Positions 52,833 to 63,491 of a stretch of 64,000 nucleotides of DNA are shown piece after piece (positions within the stretch are counted from its first letter, which is position 1; every line of letters begins with the position of its first letter). The notes under the pieces were generated by a model that was not told the DNA's origin, made no database searches, and saw only the letters and a list, made by a program, of their open reading frames with translations. This DNA is from CAZIFG01 sp964539135 (GTDB lineage Bacteria; Margulisbacteria; Marinamargulisbacteria; GCA-2716485; CAZIFG01). The translations under genes were made by a program, and so were the position numbers. The stretch is from the NCBI GenBank assembly GCA_964539135.1, contig CAZIFG010000002.1:1-64000 (forward strand). The letters run 5' to 3'.

Positions 52833-52908
52833 CGTTTCGTTATATGGTTTTTAACTACGCAAAAAAACACTAGAAAGACTATACCACCTTACGTTATAAT
52901 CGAAGCCT

Positions 52909-53166
52909 ATGAATACACTAGAAAACGAACTGAAAGCTTTAATTATATCCGCTCTACAATTAGAAGACATTACGGTAGATGACATTAATTCAGAGGCCCC
53001 TTTATTTGGAGAAGGGTTAGGTCTTGACTCTATAGATGCTTTAGAACTGGGAATTGCCATTCAAAAAAAATACAAGGTGACATTTTCAGAGCAAAATGCA
53101 GACAACCAAGTCCATTTTGCGTCTATCAAAGCGTTGGCCGCCTATATTGAATCACAAAAAGGATAG
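52909..53166 (+). CDS. apeE: Acyl carrier protein 1 of the aryl polyene cluster
   Basis: 85 residues. The phosphopantetheine Ser is S41 in GLGLDSIDALELGI, a normal ACP site, with the usual acidic helices. It carries the growing aryl polyene chain. It is the first gene of the second rightward polyene block, followed by a second ACP after 9 bases. Which ACP corresponds to ApeE or ApeF is assigned by order. Confidence 0.85.
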   Translation: MNTLENELKALIISALQLEDITVDDINSEAPLFGEGLGLDSIDALELGIAIQKKYKVTFSEQNADNQVHFASIKALAAYIESQKG

Positions 53167-53175
53167 GTTTCGACG

Positions 53176-53427
53176 ATGATCAAATCAAAAGAAGAGATTT
53201 TTAGCTATTTAAAAGAAATGCTAGTCAATAGTTTTGAAGCAGATCCAGATAAAATTGTGCTCACAGCCCGTTTATATGAAGATCTAGATTTAGATAGTAT
53301 TGATGCCGTGGACATGGTCGTTTCATTGCAGAAAAAAACAGGGATAAAAGTGACACCCGATCAATTCAAAGAAGTCAGAACGGTAGAAGATATTGTCAAT
53401 GTCATGTATGATTTAATTAATGCCTAG
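53176..53427 (+). CDS. apeF: Acyl carrier protein 2 of the aryl polyene cluster
   Basis: 83 residues. S41 in DLDLDSIDAVDMVV is the phosphopantetheine site. Paired ACPs are standard in APE clusters; they may carry starter and elongating chains. The stop overlaps the next start by 8 bases. Confidence 0.87.
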   Translation: MIKSKEEIFSYLKEMLVNSFEADPDKIVLTARLYEDLDLDSIDAVDMVVSLQKKTGIKVTPDQFKEVRTVEDIVNVMYDLINA

Positions 53428-53998
53428 AGGGCTTTCCGTCCTGCTCTTTGTTTTAGGCATTACCTATCCTTTTGTCATTTATTTTTCCATGGAAACGCTG
53501 TCGCCGCGTATCCTGGCATTGATTGTGGTCATTGTATTGGGCATGAGAGTGTTCATGATGAAAGAGGATCACGCGTCTAAAGTTAAAAAAGGGGTTCTAG
53601 GAAGCTTTTTTGTAGGGGCCTTAGGACTGGCAGGGGTGATGGCATGGAAAGGGGAGACATCGTGGATCCGATGGTATCCGGTGCTCATGAGCAGCATGAT
53701 GGCCAGTCTATTCACCTTATCTTTATACAATCCGCCAAGCATGATCGAGCGTTTTGCCCGAATGGGAGAAAAAAACTTGCCTGAAGCGGCGATTCCCTAT
53801 CTTAGAAAAGTGACGCAAGTGTGGATTTTATTTTTAAGTTTAAATGCCATGGTCGCAGCCTACACGGCGAAATGGGGATCCTGGAAACTCTGGACACTAT
53901 ATAATGGTTTTATTGCCTATGTATTAATGGGGATTTTGTTGGTAGGGGAATTTATCGTTCGAAAGCAGGTTCAAAAACGACATGCAAAGGGCGTATAG
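53420..53998 (+). CDS. COG4648-type membrane protein of the aryl polyene cluster
   Basis: 192 residues with about five hydrophobic helices (first about 5-20, then 29-45, 60-77, 88-105, 135-150, 160-180). It is in the place between ACPs and ligase where APE clusters carry a conserved inner-membrane protein of unknown function (ApeG position). The segment RKVTQVWILFLSLNAMVAAY is typical. It overlaps both neighbours by short distances. Confidence 0.72.
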   Translation: MPRGLSVLLFVLGITYPFVIYFSMETLSPRILALIVVIVLGMRVFMMKEDHASKVKKGVLGSFFVGALGLAGVMAWKGETSWIRWYPVLMSSMMASLFTLSLYNPPSMIERFARMGEKNLPEAAIPYLRKVTQVWILFLSLNAMVAAYTAKWGSWKLWTLYNGFIAYVLMGILLVGEFIVRKQVQKRHAKGV

Positions 53999-55352
53999 AT
54001 CCTTATTGTCTTTAAATGAAAGGTCTCGACCAGACAGTTTCTGCATGGCATATCGTCAAGGGAGGCAGGTTTCTTGGGGCGAATTTTCCCATCATATTGC
54101 ACAGTTATCAGCGGTTTTAAAAAAAGATACAGCCACGCATTATATCATTCATACAGGATGCACCCTTACCTTTTTAGTGAGCAGTTTTGCTGTTAATCAC
54201 GCCCAAAAAACGGCCATTTTGTATCCCAATTTAAATGCAGAGAATGGGGAGGGGCTTCGGGCTTTAAACCCAAAAGTGATTGGGGACCCTACCCTTTTAT
54301 GTCAGTTTCCAGTGATAGATCCGAATCATATAGAAAGCGATCCAGCTGCGGAGGGTACCTGGGCCCTTACCAATGAAGCCTTTATCTTTCACACCTCAGG
54401 ATCTACAGGAACGCCAAAATCCTGTTATAAACAATGGGAACATCTGGCACATGAAGTGGATGATTTAGAAAAAAAATGGGGTCAAGAACAAGGCACTCGC
54501 ATCGTTGAAGCCAGTGTCAGTGCCTTGCACATTTATGGCGCGCTTTTTAGAGCATTTTGGCCCCTGTGTTCAGGCCAAGTCCTAAGTTCTGAAACCTTAT
54601 TTACACCCGAAGCCTTTGCCTCGGCCCTTTCAAAAGGGCCGCTGACTGTGGTGTCCAGTCCCGCTTTTTTAAAGCGAATTCTGAAGAGTGATAACTGGAC
54701 ACCCGCCAAATATCCACCGCTTATTTTTTCATCAGGCGGAGTGTTAGAGGCGCCGGTGGCTGCAGGCATTCACGAAAAACTGGGGGTATGGCCCTTCGAA
54801 ATTCTCGGCAGTACAGAGACAGGGGGAATCGCCTTTAGAACGCAGAAAGACGGTCAAACATGGCAGCGATTCGAGTTGGTAAGAATAAGCCTATCACAGG
54901 ATGGGCGCCTGTCTGTCGAGTCGCCTTATATTGAAAACGAAGGCCCTTGCGAAACAGGCGATACAATAGAGTGGGTTAAAGCGCCAGATCTGTTCATCTT
55001 AAAGCCTCGAGCAGATCGTGTGGTAAAAATAGAAGAAAAAAGGATCAGTTTAGAGGAATTGGAAGCCTGTCTCAAGGAACATCCTTTTGTAAGCACCTGC
55101 ATTACACTCAAATTAGAAGACAGACGGCAATACATCGCAGCCATTGTGGTATTGTCAGAAGACGGCAAACAGGCCTTCAAAAAGCAGTCCAAATTAGAGG
55201 TCAATCGAGAGCTATTGCGACATATGGCCAAGTATTTCGAAGCCTTAATTTGTCCTAAAAAATGGCGATATTGCGACGAAATCCCCACCAATACACAGGG
55301 GAAATATGATCAAAAAACGCTCAGTGAGGTATTCAAGAATGACCGTATTTAA
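53982..55352 (+). CDS. apeH: AMP-dependent acyl-ACP synthetase (ApeH-type)
   Basis: 456 residues, ANL-superfamily. P-loop FHTSGSTGTPKSC (about 131-143), the A5-like motif EILGSTETGG and a C-terminal D-R-x-x-K-I-E-E-K segment (ADRVVKIEEKRIS) with catalytic Lys near TQGKYDQ. It would adenylate the cinnamate-type acid and load it on ACP as the starter unit. It overlaps the upstream gene by 17 bases and the dehydratase start by 14. Confidence 0.85.
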   Translation: MQRAYRSLLSLNERSRPDSFCMAYRQGRQVSWGEFSHHIAQLSAVLKKDTATHYIIHTGCTLTFLVSSFAVNHAQKTAILYPNLNAENGEGLRALNPKVIGDPTLLCQFPVIDPNHIESDPAAEGTWALTNEAFIFHTSGSTGTPKSCYKQWEHLAHEVDDLEKKWGQEQGTRIVEASVSALHIYGALFRAFWPLCSGQVLSSETLFTPEAFASALSKGPLTVVSSPAFLKRILKSDNWTPAKYPPLIFSSGGVLEAPVAAGIHEKLGVWPFEILGSTETGGIAFRTQKDGQTWQRFELVRISLSQDGRLSVESPYIENEGPCETGDTIEWVKAPDLFILKPRADRVVKIEEKRISLEELEACLKEHPFVSTCITLKLEDRRQYIAAIVVLSEDGKQAFKKQSKLEVNRELLRHMAKYFEALICPKKWRYCDEIPTNTQGKYDQKTLSEVFKNDRI

Positions 55353-55689
55353 AGCTGAAATTCCCTATAGGGTGACACATCAGGATGCCAATCGAATTGA
55401 AATGAACATGACGCTTTTACCGGAATGGCAGTACTTTGATGGCCATTTTCCCAGTGTAGGCATTCTACCTGGAGTGGCTCAAATTCACTGGGTCATGATC
55501 GTGGCAAGTCGTTATTTTAATCGAAAGTTTGAGGTAGACTCTCTGTCTCAAATCAAATTTAAAAAGCCACTTTTAGTACACGATGAGATCACCCTTTCCC
55601 TGGAATACGCGGAAGATCTAAATCGATTAAGCTATAGTTACAAAAAGAACGGAAAAGAAACCAGTGAAGGAAAAATAAAATGCAGGTAA
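55339..55689 (+). CDS. apeI: Hotdog 3-hydroxyacyl-ACP dehydratase (ApeI-type)
   Basis: About 116 residues from the ATG at 55339; GAGGT upstream supports it over an earlier ATG at 55306. The FabZ/FabA motif appears as YFDGHFPSVGILPGVAQIHW: His in GHFP and an active-site helix GVAQ. It removes water from the 3-hydroxyacyl chain to make the polyene double bonds. It overlaps the ligase end and the glycosyltransferase start. Confidence 0.85.
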   Translation: MTVFKAEIPYRVTHQDANRIEMNMTLLPEWQYFDGHFPSVGILPGVAQIHWVMIVASRYFNRKFEVDSLSQIKFKKPLLVHDEITLSLEYAEDLNRLSYSYKKNGKETSEGKIKCR

Positions 55690-56417
55690 GACAGTGCGCC
55701 GTTATTCCCTTTTACAACCATGCGGACTTGTTTGAATCGGTGATGCCCAAATTACAGCCGTATCCCATGGATATACTGATTGTAAATGATGCCAGTGATG
55801 CCCCAAATACAGAAAAATTAAAGGCGATCCTGTCTGAATACCCTGAGGTGATATGCGTCACACACACAGTAAACCAAGGCAAAGGGGGAGCCGTATTAAC
55901 AGGCTTAAAAGAAGCACAAAGAAGAGGCTATACCCATGCCCTACAAGTGGATGCCGATGGCCAGCACAATGTTACCGATATTCCCCGATTTTTAGCCCAT
56001 TCTGCCGACAATCCAGACGCACTCATTGCGGGATACCCTCAATATAATGAGAGTGTGCCAAGTGCAAGGAAGTGGGGGCATAGCTTTACAAATTTTTGGG
56101 TGTGTTTGGAAACGCTTTCTGGAGATATCAAGGATGTCATGTGTGGGTTTAGAGTCTATCCGCTTAAAACAATAGGCCCTGTATTGCAGACATCTGGAAT
56201 GGCAAAGCGTATGGGATTTGATGTGGAAATCATGGTTCGGGCCTATTGGGAAGGCATTCCGATTATGAATATCCCCACGCAAGTGATTTATCCTGAAAAT
56301 GGCATCTCTCATTTTAGAGTGATTCGAGATAATATTGAAATTTCATGGGTGCACACCCGCTTATGTATCGGGATGATCCTAAGACTCCCTGTATTGATTT
56401 TTAGAAAGCTGTGTTAG
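55680..56417 (+). CDS. Family 2 glycosyltransferase of the aryl polyene cluster
   Basis: 245 residues. GT-A motifs: IPFYNHADLF, IVNDASDAPN, NQGKGGAVLTGL and the D-x-D-type VDADGQHN (about 86-93); GFRVYPL follows. A hydrophobic C-terminus (IGMILRLPVLIFRKLC) may associate with membrane. In other APE clusters this domain is fused to an LpxL-like acyltransferase; here that partner is separate at 35598. It probably adds a sugar to the polyene lipid anchor. Last gene of the cluster. Confidence 0.82.
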   Translation: MQVRQCAVIPFYNHADLFESVMPKLQPYPMDILIVNDASDAPNTEKLKAILSEYPEVICVTHTVNQGKGGAVLTGLKEAQRRGYTHALQVDADGQHNVTDIPRFLAHSADNPDALIAGYPQYNESVPSARKWGHSFTNFWVCLETLSGDIKDVMCGFRVYPLKTIGPVLQTSGMAKRMGFDVEIMVRAYWEGIPIMNIPTQVIYPENGISHFRVIRDNIEISWVHTRLCIGMILRLPVLIFRKLC

Positions 56418-56426
56418 GATAAAACC

Positions 56427-57683
56427 ATGAGATCCCACATAAATAAACGACATATAAGTTTGAGCCTGATTGCCATGCTAATAATAGGGAGTGTGAGTGG
56501 TGGGTATTTTTATTTTAAAAATACAACGAAGACTGCGGCCTTGGAACTTAAAGCCGAAGAGGCGGAAAAAACAAGCGCAGCGCCAACACCAAATGCCCTA
56601 AAAAACGCGGAAAAAACCGAAGGCGAAACAAAAGGCCGCCTAGAACCAGATTTTCCAGTGGTACATATTAAAACGCCGAAAGCAGTAAAAGGGATTTATA
56701 TCAGCAGTTGGGTAGGCGGTACGAAGCAGTGGCGAAACAGACTGATAGACTTTGCGGTCAAAAATAATATCAATACAGTGGTCATCGATATTAAAGATTA
56801 CACAGGCTATATCAGTTTCAGAACCGGAGATCCTAAAATCGAGGCCTTAGAGACAGAATCCAAACGCATTCCAGATATTAAGGCCTGGATCCATGAGTTA
56901 CACAGTAAAAATATCTATGTCGTGGGTCGAATTTCAGTGTTTCAAGATCCTTTATATACAAAATTATTTCCAGAAGCTGCCATTCAGACCAAAACAGGGG
57001 AAACTTGGAAAGATCGAAAAGGACTCTCTTTTGTAAATCCAAATAATAAAGCCTTTTGGGACTATATTGTGGCCATTAGTAGGGCATCAGAAAAAGCGGG
57101 CTTTGACGAACTTAATTTTGATTACATACGCTTCCCTACAGATGGCAATATGAGTGTGGTTCAAGATATTTTGCCACCAAAAAATAGCATTACAACCAAA
57201 AATATGAGCATCAAAGCACAAGTGACCGAACATTTTTTCAAGCATTTAAATGAATCGCTAAAGCCCTTAAATATTCCCATATCAGCCGATATTTTTGGCA
57301 TGGTTGTAATCAATGAAAGTGATATTGGCATTGGCCAACAGCTGGAAATGATTGCCAAATACTTTGATTATATTTGCCCCATGATTTATCCCTCTCATTA
57401 TCCAAAAGGATTTATTGGCCTGGCGAATCCAGCGGCACACCCCTACAAAGTCATTCACCACTCCATGACATTTGGAAAACAGCGCATCGGCACAGAAAAA
57501 TTTAGGCCCTGGATACAAGGCTTTAATTTAGGTGCCAACTATACCCCCGAGTTAATGAGAGATCAAAAAAAAGCATTATACGATTTGGGCATAAACGATT
57601 GGTTGGTTTGGGATCCGGGGAATAAATATCATAATGCCGAGCACGAGCCTCAAGAGGACAAGATCGCGGTTGCTTCAGAGTAG
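56427..57683 (+). CDS. DUF4015-family putative glycoside hydrolase
   Basis: 418 residues. An N-terminal membrane anchor or signal (ISLSLIAMLIIGSVSGGYFY), an Ala/Lys/Glu-rich linker, then the TIM-barrel-like DUF4015 domain: KGIYISSWVGG, NTVVIDIKDYTG, VVGRISVFQDP, NFDYIRFPTDG and PMIYPSHYPKG. Conserved Asp residues fit a glycosidase active site. It is probably periplasmic and acts on an envelope polysaccharide; the substrate is unknown. It is 9 bases after the polyene glycosyltransferase, so cotranscription is likely. Confidence 0.82.
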   Translation: MRSHINKRHISLSLIAMLIIGSVSGGYFYFKNTTKTAALELKAEEAEKTSAAPTPNALKNAEKTEGETKGRLEPDFPVVHIKTPKAVKGIYISSWVGGTKQWRNRLIDFAVKNNINTVVIDIKDYTGYISFRTGDPKIEALETESKRIPDIKAWIHELHSKNIYVVGRISVFQDPLYTKLFPEAAIQTKTGETWKDRKGLSFVNPNNKAFWDYIVAISRASEKAGFDELNFDYIRFPTDGNMSVVQDILPPKNSITTKNMSIKAQVTEHFFKHLNESLKPLNIPISADIFGMVVINESDIGIGQQLEMIAKYFDYICPMIYPSHYPKGFIGLANPAAHPYKVIHHSMTFGKQRIGTEKFRPWIQGFNLGANYTPELMRDQKKALYDLGINDWLVWDPGNKYHNAEHEPQEDKIAVASE

Positions 57684-57698
57684 ACGGTTTAAACAAAA

Positions 57699-58829
57699 AT
57701 GGCAGGGTTAAGCCAGGAGAATAAGTTACGAGATGCCTTTAACCCAGAGGGGGTGGCTCGGTTGGGATCGGCACTTCAATCAGTGTGGTCAGCCTTTCCT
57801 TTGGAGGCCTTTCAAAAAGAGGCCTTAAAAGGGTTGGAGGCATTAAGCTTTGGAGAAAGAAAGAATCAAATTTGTAAGGCCTTGGAATCAAGTTTGCCTC
57901 AAGACTTTCAAGAGGCAGTGTCTATTTTATGTCAAGCTTTGGGACCAGAACTGGACAACTCAGGCATCACGAGCTGGGAAGGCTTTATGATCCTGCCTCA
58001 AACTTTGTATGTCAGCAGGCGAGGTCAGGAGCATCTAGACCTATCCATGAAGGCCCTCTACGAAATGACCAAGCGATTCACAGCAGAATGGGACATTAGA
58101 CCCTTTATTGAGAAACATGAAAATAGGGTCATGGATTTACTTCATAAATGGGCAGTGGATCCGAATCCCCATGTGCGCCGTTTGGTATCCGAGGGGACGA
58201 GACCTAGATTACCCTTAGGGAGTCGCTTAAAGCGCTTTCAAGAAAATCCAGATCCCAATTTTGAGTTATTGGAAAAATTAAAAGCAGATGAAAGCCCGTA
58301 TGTGTTACGGTCAGTAGCCAATCACTTAAATGACATTTCAAAGGATCATCCAGAGCGTGTGATTACCTGTTTAAAGGCCTGGAAAGAGAGTGAAAATCCA
58401 GGCACTCAATGGGCGATTCGGCATGCTGCACGCGGATTGATTAAACAGGGAAATAGCAAAGCCTTGGCACTTTTTGGTTATGATTCAGACCCTGAGATAG
58501 GGATTCATGCGGATCTAGATAAATCAGATATTGTAGAAGGGGAATCGATTGTATTAAGGGTAAACATAGAGTCAAAGTCAAAAAGATCTCAAGTACTTTT
58601 AATCGATTATGTGATTTTCTTTCAAAAGTCCAATCAAACACTGGCACCCAAAGTATTTAAATGGATGAAACAAACACTACAACCGGGGGAAACGCGCCAC
58701 TTAAAAAAGATCCAAGAGATGAAAACCCTAAGTACCCGAAAATTATATCCAGGAGAACATCGTATCGAAATCCAAATCAATGGACAACGATTCTGTAATA
58801 TAAAATTTAATATAAAAAATATAATTTAA
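57699..58829 (+). CDS. AlkC-type DNA alkylation repair protein
   Basis: 376 residues. Residues about 1-260 are HEAT-like helices of the AlkC/AlkD DNA glycosylase superfamily (SWEGFMILPQTLYVSRRGQE, NPHVRRLVSEGTRPRLPLG, RSVANHLNDISKDHPE). About 270-370 is the Ig-like C-terminal domain characteristic of AlkC (VEGESIVLRVNIES, LIDYVIFFQKSNQTLAPKVF). It excises alkylated bases such as 3-methyladenine. It is complete and cytosolic. It follows the glycosidase-like gene by 15 bases. Confidence 0.85.
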   Translation: MAGLSQENKLRDAFNPEGVARLGSALQSVWSAFPLEAFQKEALKGLEALSFGERKNQICKALESSLPQDFQEAVSILCQALGPELDNSGITSWEGFMILPQTLYVSRRGQEHLDLSMKALYEMTKRFTAEWDIRPFIEKHENRVMDLLHKWAVDPNPHVRRLVSEGTRPRLPLGSRLKRFQENPDPNFELLEKLKADESPYVLRSVANHLNDISKDHPERVITCLKAWKESENPGTQWAIRHAARGLIKQGNSKALALFGYDSDPEIGIHADLDKSDIVEGESIVLRVNIESKSKRSQVLLIDYVIFFQKSNQTLAPKVFKWMKQTLQPGETRHLKKIQEMKTLSTRKLYPGEHRIEIQINGQRFCNIKFNIKNII

Positions 58830-58887
58830 AAAATATAAAAAATAGTGTATAATGAATTAAAAATAATTAATTGAAAGGATTTTTTAT

Positions 58888-59184
58888 ATGAAAAAAATAG
58901 TACCGATAGGCATAGGAAGTGTTAGCAGTCTAGATAAAGGTGTCAGTCCGGCATCCTTCATAGAAGGAGAGTTAGCGCTTGTATCACTAAAGAAGTGTCA
59001 GCGAGGAAACACTCCCTCAGAGGAAAGACAGCAACAGGAATTTGACGCACGTAGACGCGAATACGCAATGAACGGATATGAATTAAAAAGAGGGGCCCTT
59101 GCAGGAGATTCAGACGGAGAGAGTGAACCTGACTCTATGTACGATAGAGTAAAACGTAGAAGAGAAGGGGATATGAAGGTTTAA
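58888..59184 (+). CDS. Small hypothetical protein
   Basis: 98 residues; GAAAGGA precedes the ATG. Basic and charged, with a central QQQEFDARRREYAMNGYELK helix and a C-terminal VKRRREG cluster. No family recognised. It overlaps the convergent ABC transporter gene by 4 bases. An AT-rich region (58800-58885) upstream is its likely promoter. Confidence 0.45.
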   Translation: MKKIVPIGIGSVSSLDKGVSPASFIEGELALVSLKKCQRGNTPSEERQQQEFDARRREYAMNGYELKRGALAGDSDGESEPDSMYDRVKRRREGDMKV

Positions 59185-60956
59185 TTTTTTTGCTGCTTGT
59201 CCCACATGCCAGCATAGAGGCCATTAAGGGCCATCAGTTCGTCATGAGTGCCTTGTTCTGCAACCTGGCCTTGATCCAGAACAAGGATAGCATCGGCATT
59301 CACAATCGTAGATAAACGGTGGGCAATAATAAGTGTCGTTTTATTTTGAGCCACATTAAAAATTTCATTTTGAATGTCTTTTTCAGTATGGATATCCAAG
59401 GCCGAAGTGGCTTCATCAAAAATTAAGAGTGAGGGATTCTTTAAAATAACCCGAGCAATGGCAACCCGTTGTTTTTCACCGCCGGAGAGTTTGAGCCCTC
59501 TTTCTCCCACACGAGTTTGGTAGCCCTCAGGAAGGGTTTCAATAAAGGCATGAATTTGAGCCAACCGAGCAGCTTGGTAAACCTCTTCGGCGGAAGCAGA
59601 GGGCCTGCCATACTGAATATTATAAAAAATACTGTCATTAAAAAGAACGCTATCTTGAGGCACAATGCCAATAGCGGCACGTAGAGAGTGTTGAGACACC
59701 TCTCGAATGTCATGGCCATCAATGGTAATTTTTCCCTGTGTCACATCATAAAAGCGGTATAAAAGGCGAGATAAAGTAGATTTACCAGCACCACTAGCGC
59801 CTACAACAGCGACCATTTTTCCTGCCGGAATCGTAAAAGAAATGCCTTTTAAAATGGGGACTCTTTCGTCATAAGAAAAGGCGACATTTTCAAAGGAAAC
59901 GGTGCCGTATTGAACATTAAGAGAGGGGGCCTGTGGGATATCCTTAACTTCAGCCTGAACAGATCTGAGCTTATTCATATTTTCCATATCAATGAGGGAT
60001 TGCTTGAGTAAGCGATACATGTACCCTAAAAAGTGAAGGGGCACATAAAGTTGGGTTAAAAAGGTATTCACAAGCACAAAATCCCCAATCGTCATGCGAT
60101 GCGCAACAATTTCTTGAGCCGATAAAACCATAACGGCAGCAAGTCCCAGAGCAATAATAGTCCCTTGGCCTAAGTTGAGTACCATCAAGCTGCGTTGACT
60201 TTTAATACTGGCATTTTGATATCGAATGAGTAAGGTATCAAAACGATCCACTTCAAGGGTTTCATTGCCAAAATATTTAACCGTTTCATAGTTTAAAAGA
60301 CTATCTACCGCTTTACCGGAGGCATCACTTTCAGCCTCATTCATAACGCGCCGAAACGAGTCTCTCCAGTTTGTGATCACCAATGTAAACGCAATATAAA
60401 GAACCAGTGTGATAAAGGTAATAATAGAAAAGAGTGGATTATATTTTTGAAGTAAAACACCACAAACAAAGACAATTTCAATGAGGGTAGGAACAATATT
60501 AAAGAGTAAGAAGGACATGATATTTTCAATGCCCAAGGCGCCCTTTTCAATGGCACGAGACACACTGCCGGTGCGTCGATCTAAATGAAAACGAAGGGAT
60601 AAAGAATGCAAGTGCTCAAAAGTTTCTCGAGAGGCTTGTCTGACCGCATGAAAGGTCACGTGTCCAAAAACAAAATCTCGAATTTCAGAAAGAAGTTGTG
60701 CTAAAACCCGCGCAACACAATAGCTTAAAATGATAAAGATAGGAGCGGCAACCAAGGCCTGAGTGTTAGACAGTTGATCAATAGAGGCCTTGTATAAAAA
60801 AGGAAGATAAACAGAGACCCCTTTAGCCGCAAGTAAAAGAATAAAAGCGGTGACCACTCTTAATTTTAAATCCAGCCTATTTTGAGGCCAGAAATAAGAT
60901 GAAAAAGCGGTCTTAAAAGAGGTCTCTCTAGAGAGGTAGGGCTCTGTTTCTTTCAC
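59181..60956 (-). CDS. Atm1/ABCB7-type ABC exporter
   Basis: 591 residues, a fused half-transporter: six membrane helices (about 30-325) then the ATPase domain (Walker A VGASGAGKSTLSR, Q-loop VPQDSVLFN, signature LSGGEKQRVAIAR, Walker B LLIFDEATSALD, H-loop IIAHRLST). NYETVKYFGNE and the membrane layout fit the Atm1 group, which exports glutathione-linked sulfur or metal conjugates and is common in alphaproteobacteria. GTG start, directly following the atpC stop (TAAGTG). Confidence 0.9.
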   Translation of the reverse strand: MKETEPYLSRETSFKTAFSSYFWPQNRLDLKLRVVTAFILLLAAKGVSVYLPFLYKASIDQLSNTQALVAAPIFIILSYCVARVLAQLLSEIRDFVFGHVTFHAVRQASRETFEHLHSLSLRFHLDRRTGSVSRAIEKGALGIENIMSFLLFNIVPTLIEIVFVCGVLLQKYNPLFSIITFITLVLYIAFTLVITNWRDSFRRVMNEAESDASGKAVDSLLNYETVKYFGNETLEVDRFDTLLIRYQNASIKSQRSLMVLNLGQGTIIALGLAAVMVLSAQEIVAHRMTIGDFVLVNTFLTQLYVPLHFLGYMYRLLKQSLIDMENMNKLRSVQAEVKDIPQAPSLNVQYGTVSFENVAFSYDERVPILKGISFTIPAGKMVAVVGASGAGKSTLSRLLYRFYDVTQGKITIDGHDIREVSQHSLRAAIGIVPQDSVLFNDSIFYNIQYGRPSASAEEVYQAARLAQIHAFIETLPEGYQTRVGERGLKLSGGEKQRVAIARVILKNPSLLIFDEATSALDIHTEKDIQNEIFNVAQNKTTLIIAHRLSTIVNADAILVLDQGQVAEQGTHDELMALNGLYAGMWDKQQKN

Positions 60957-62610
<1,654 letters not shown>

Positions 62611-63489
62611 CTATTTTTGTAGTGCTTTGAAGGTGCTGATAATTTCAGCAATTTCTTGTGTAATTTGACGTTGCCGCTCTTTGTTTAACTCTAAAGTAAG
62701 TTCTTCTGTTAATGATTTTGTGTTATCAACAGCACTTTTCATGAGCATGAATCGTTGTCCAAACTCGGAGCTAGAGGAGCTTCTGACCGCATGAAACGTT
62801 TTCAGTAAATAAAAATATTCCTTCATTTTTGACTCAACAGCATCTTTACTGGGCTCCAAAAAGTGGGGCGTTTGTAAAGGCGCTAAGGCATCGGCTAAAT
62901 GAAGTTCTGAAGGAAGGGCGGGATAGAGCTGCTCACAGACCAAAGATTGGGTAATAATCGATTTAAACTCAAAATAAACACGGTAGACTTTTCGGCCTTC
63001 TTGAATATAAGACGAGACTTTCTGCCAGAGTAAGGCCAAATCATCAGGAAAAAAGGTATCTTTTTCAGGGTATAGATAATCAATTTTTGAGGGGTCATAA
63101 TGTTTCATCATGCCTTCAGCGCGTTTACCAATACAGAGTTTGTCAACCGTATTAAAGTCAAATCCCATACCTTCAATTTTATCGATAGAGAATTTCAGCA
63201 CATCGGTATTAAAGGAGCCGCAAAAGCCACGATTGGAAAAATTAAGGATAAACACAGGGGGTAGTGACGTATTCAGCGGGGGATTAAAAATTTGATCCGC
63301 CAAACGGCCATTTTCAGAGCACAAATATCCCAAAATCTTTTGAATTTGTTCAAGCGTAGCCTTACTTTTAGAAAGCTGATCATTAATCTTTTTAAGACGA
63401 CTAATAGTTACAATCTGCATCGCATATGTAATGTTATGGATGCCTTTGACGCCCTCAATTCGTGTTTTAATTTCGTAAACAGCTGGCAT
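62611..63489 (-). CDS. atpG: ATP synthase F1 gamma subunit
   Basis: 292 residues. The long N-terminal helix (KTRIEGVKGIHNITYAMQIV), the central SNRGFCGSFN segment and the C-terminal coiled helix (SSEFGQRFMLMKSAVDN) are those of the rotating central stalk. Two bases separate it from the atpA stop codon, and it precedes atpD by about 12 bases. Confidence 0.96.
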   Translation of the reverse strand: MPAVYEIKTRIEGVKGIHNITYAMQIVTISRLKKINDQLSKSKATLEQIQKILGYLCSENGRLADQIFNPPLNTSLPPVFILNFSNRGFCGSFNTDVLKFSIDKIEGMGFDFNTVDKLCIGKRAEGMMKHYDPSKIDYLYPEKDTFFPDDLALLWQKVSSYIQEGRKVYRVYFEFKSIITQSLVCEQLYPALPSELHLADALAPLQTPHFLEPSKDAVESKMKEYFYLLKTFHAVRSSSSSEFGQRFMLMKSAVDNTKSLTEELTLELNKERQRQITQEIAEIISTFKALQK

Positions 63490-63491
63490 AG

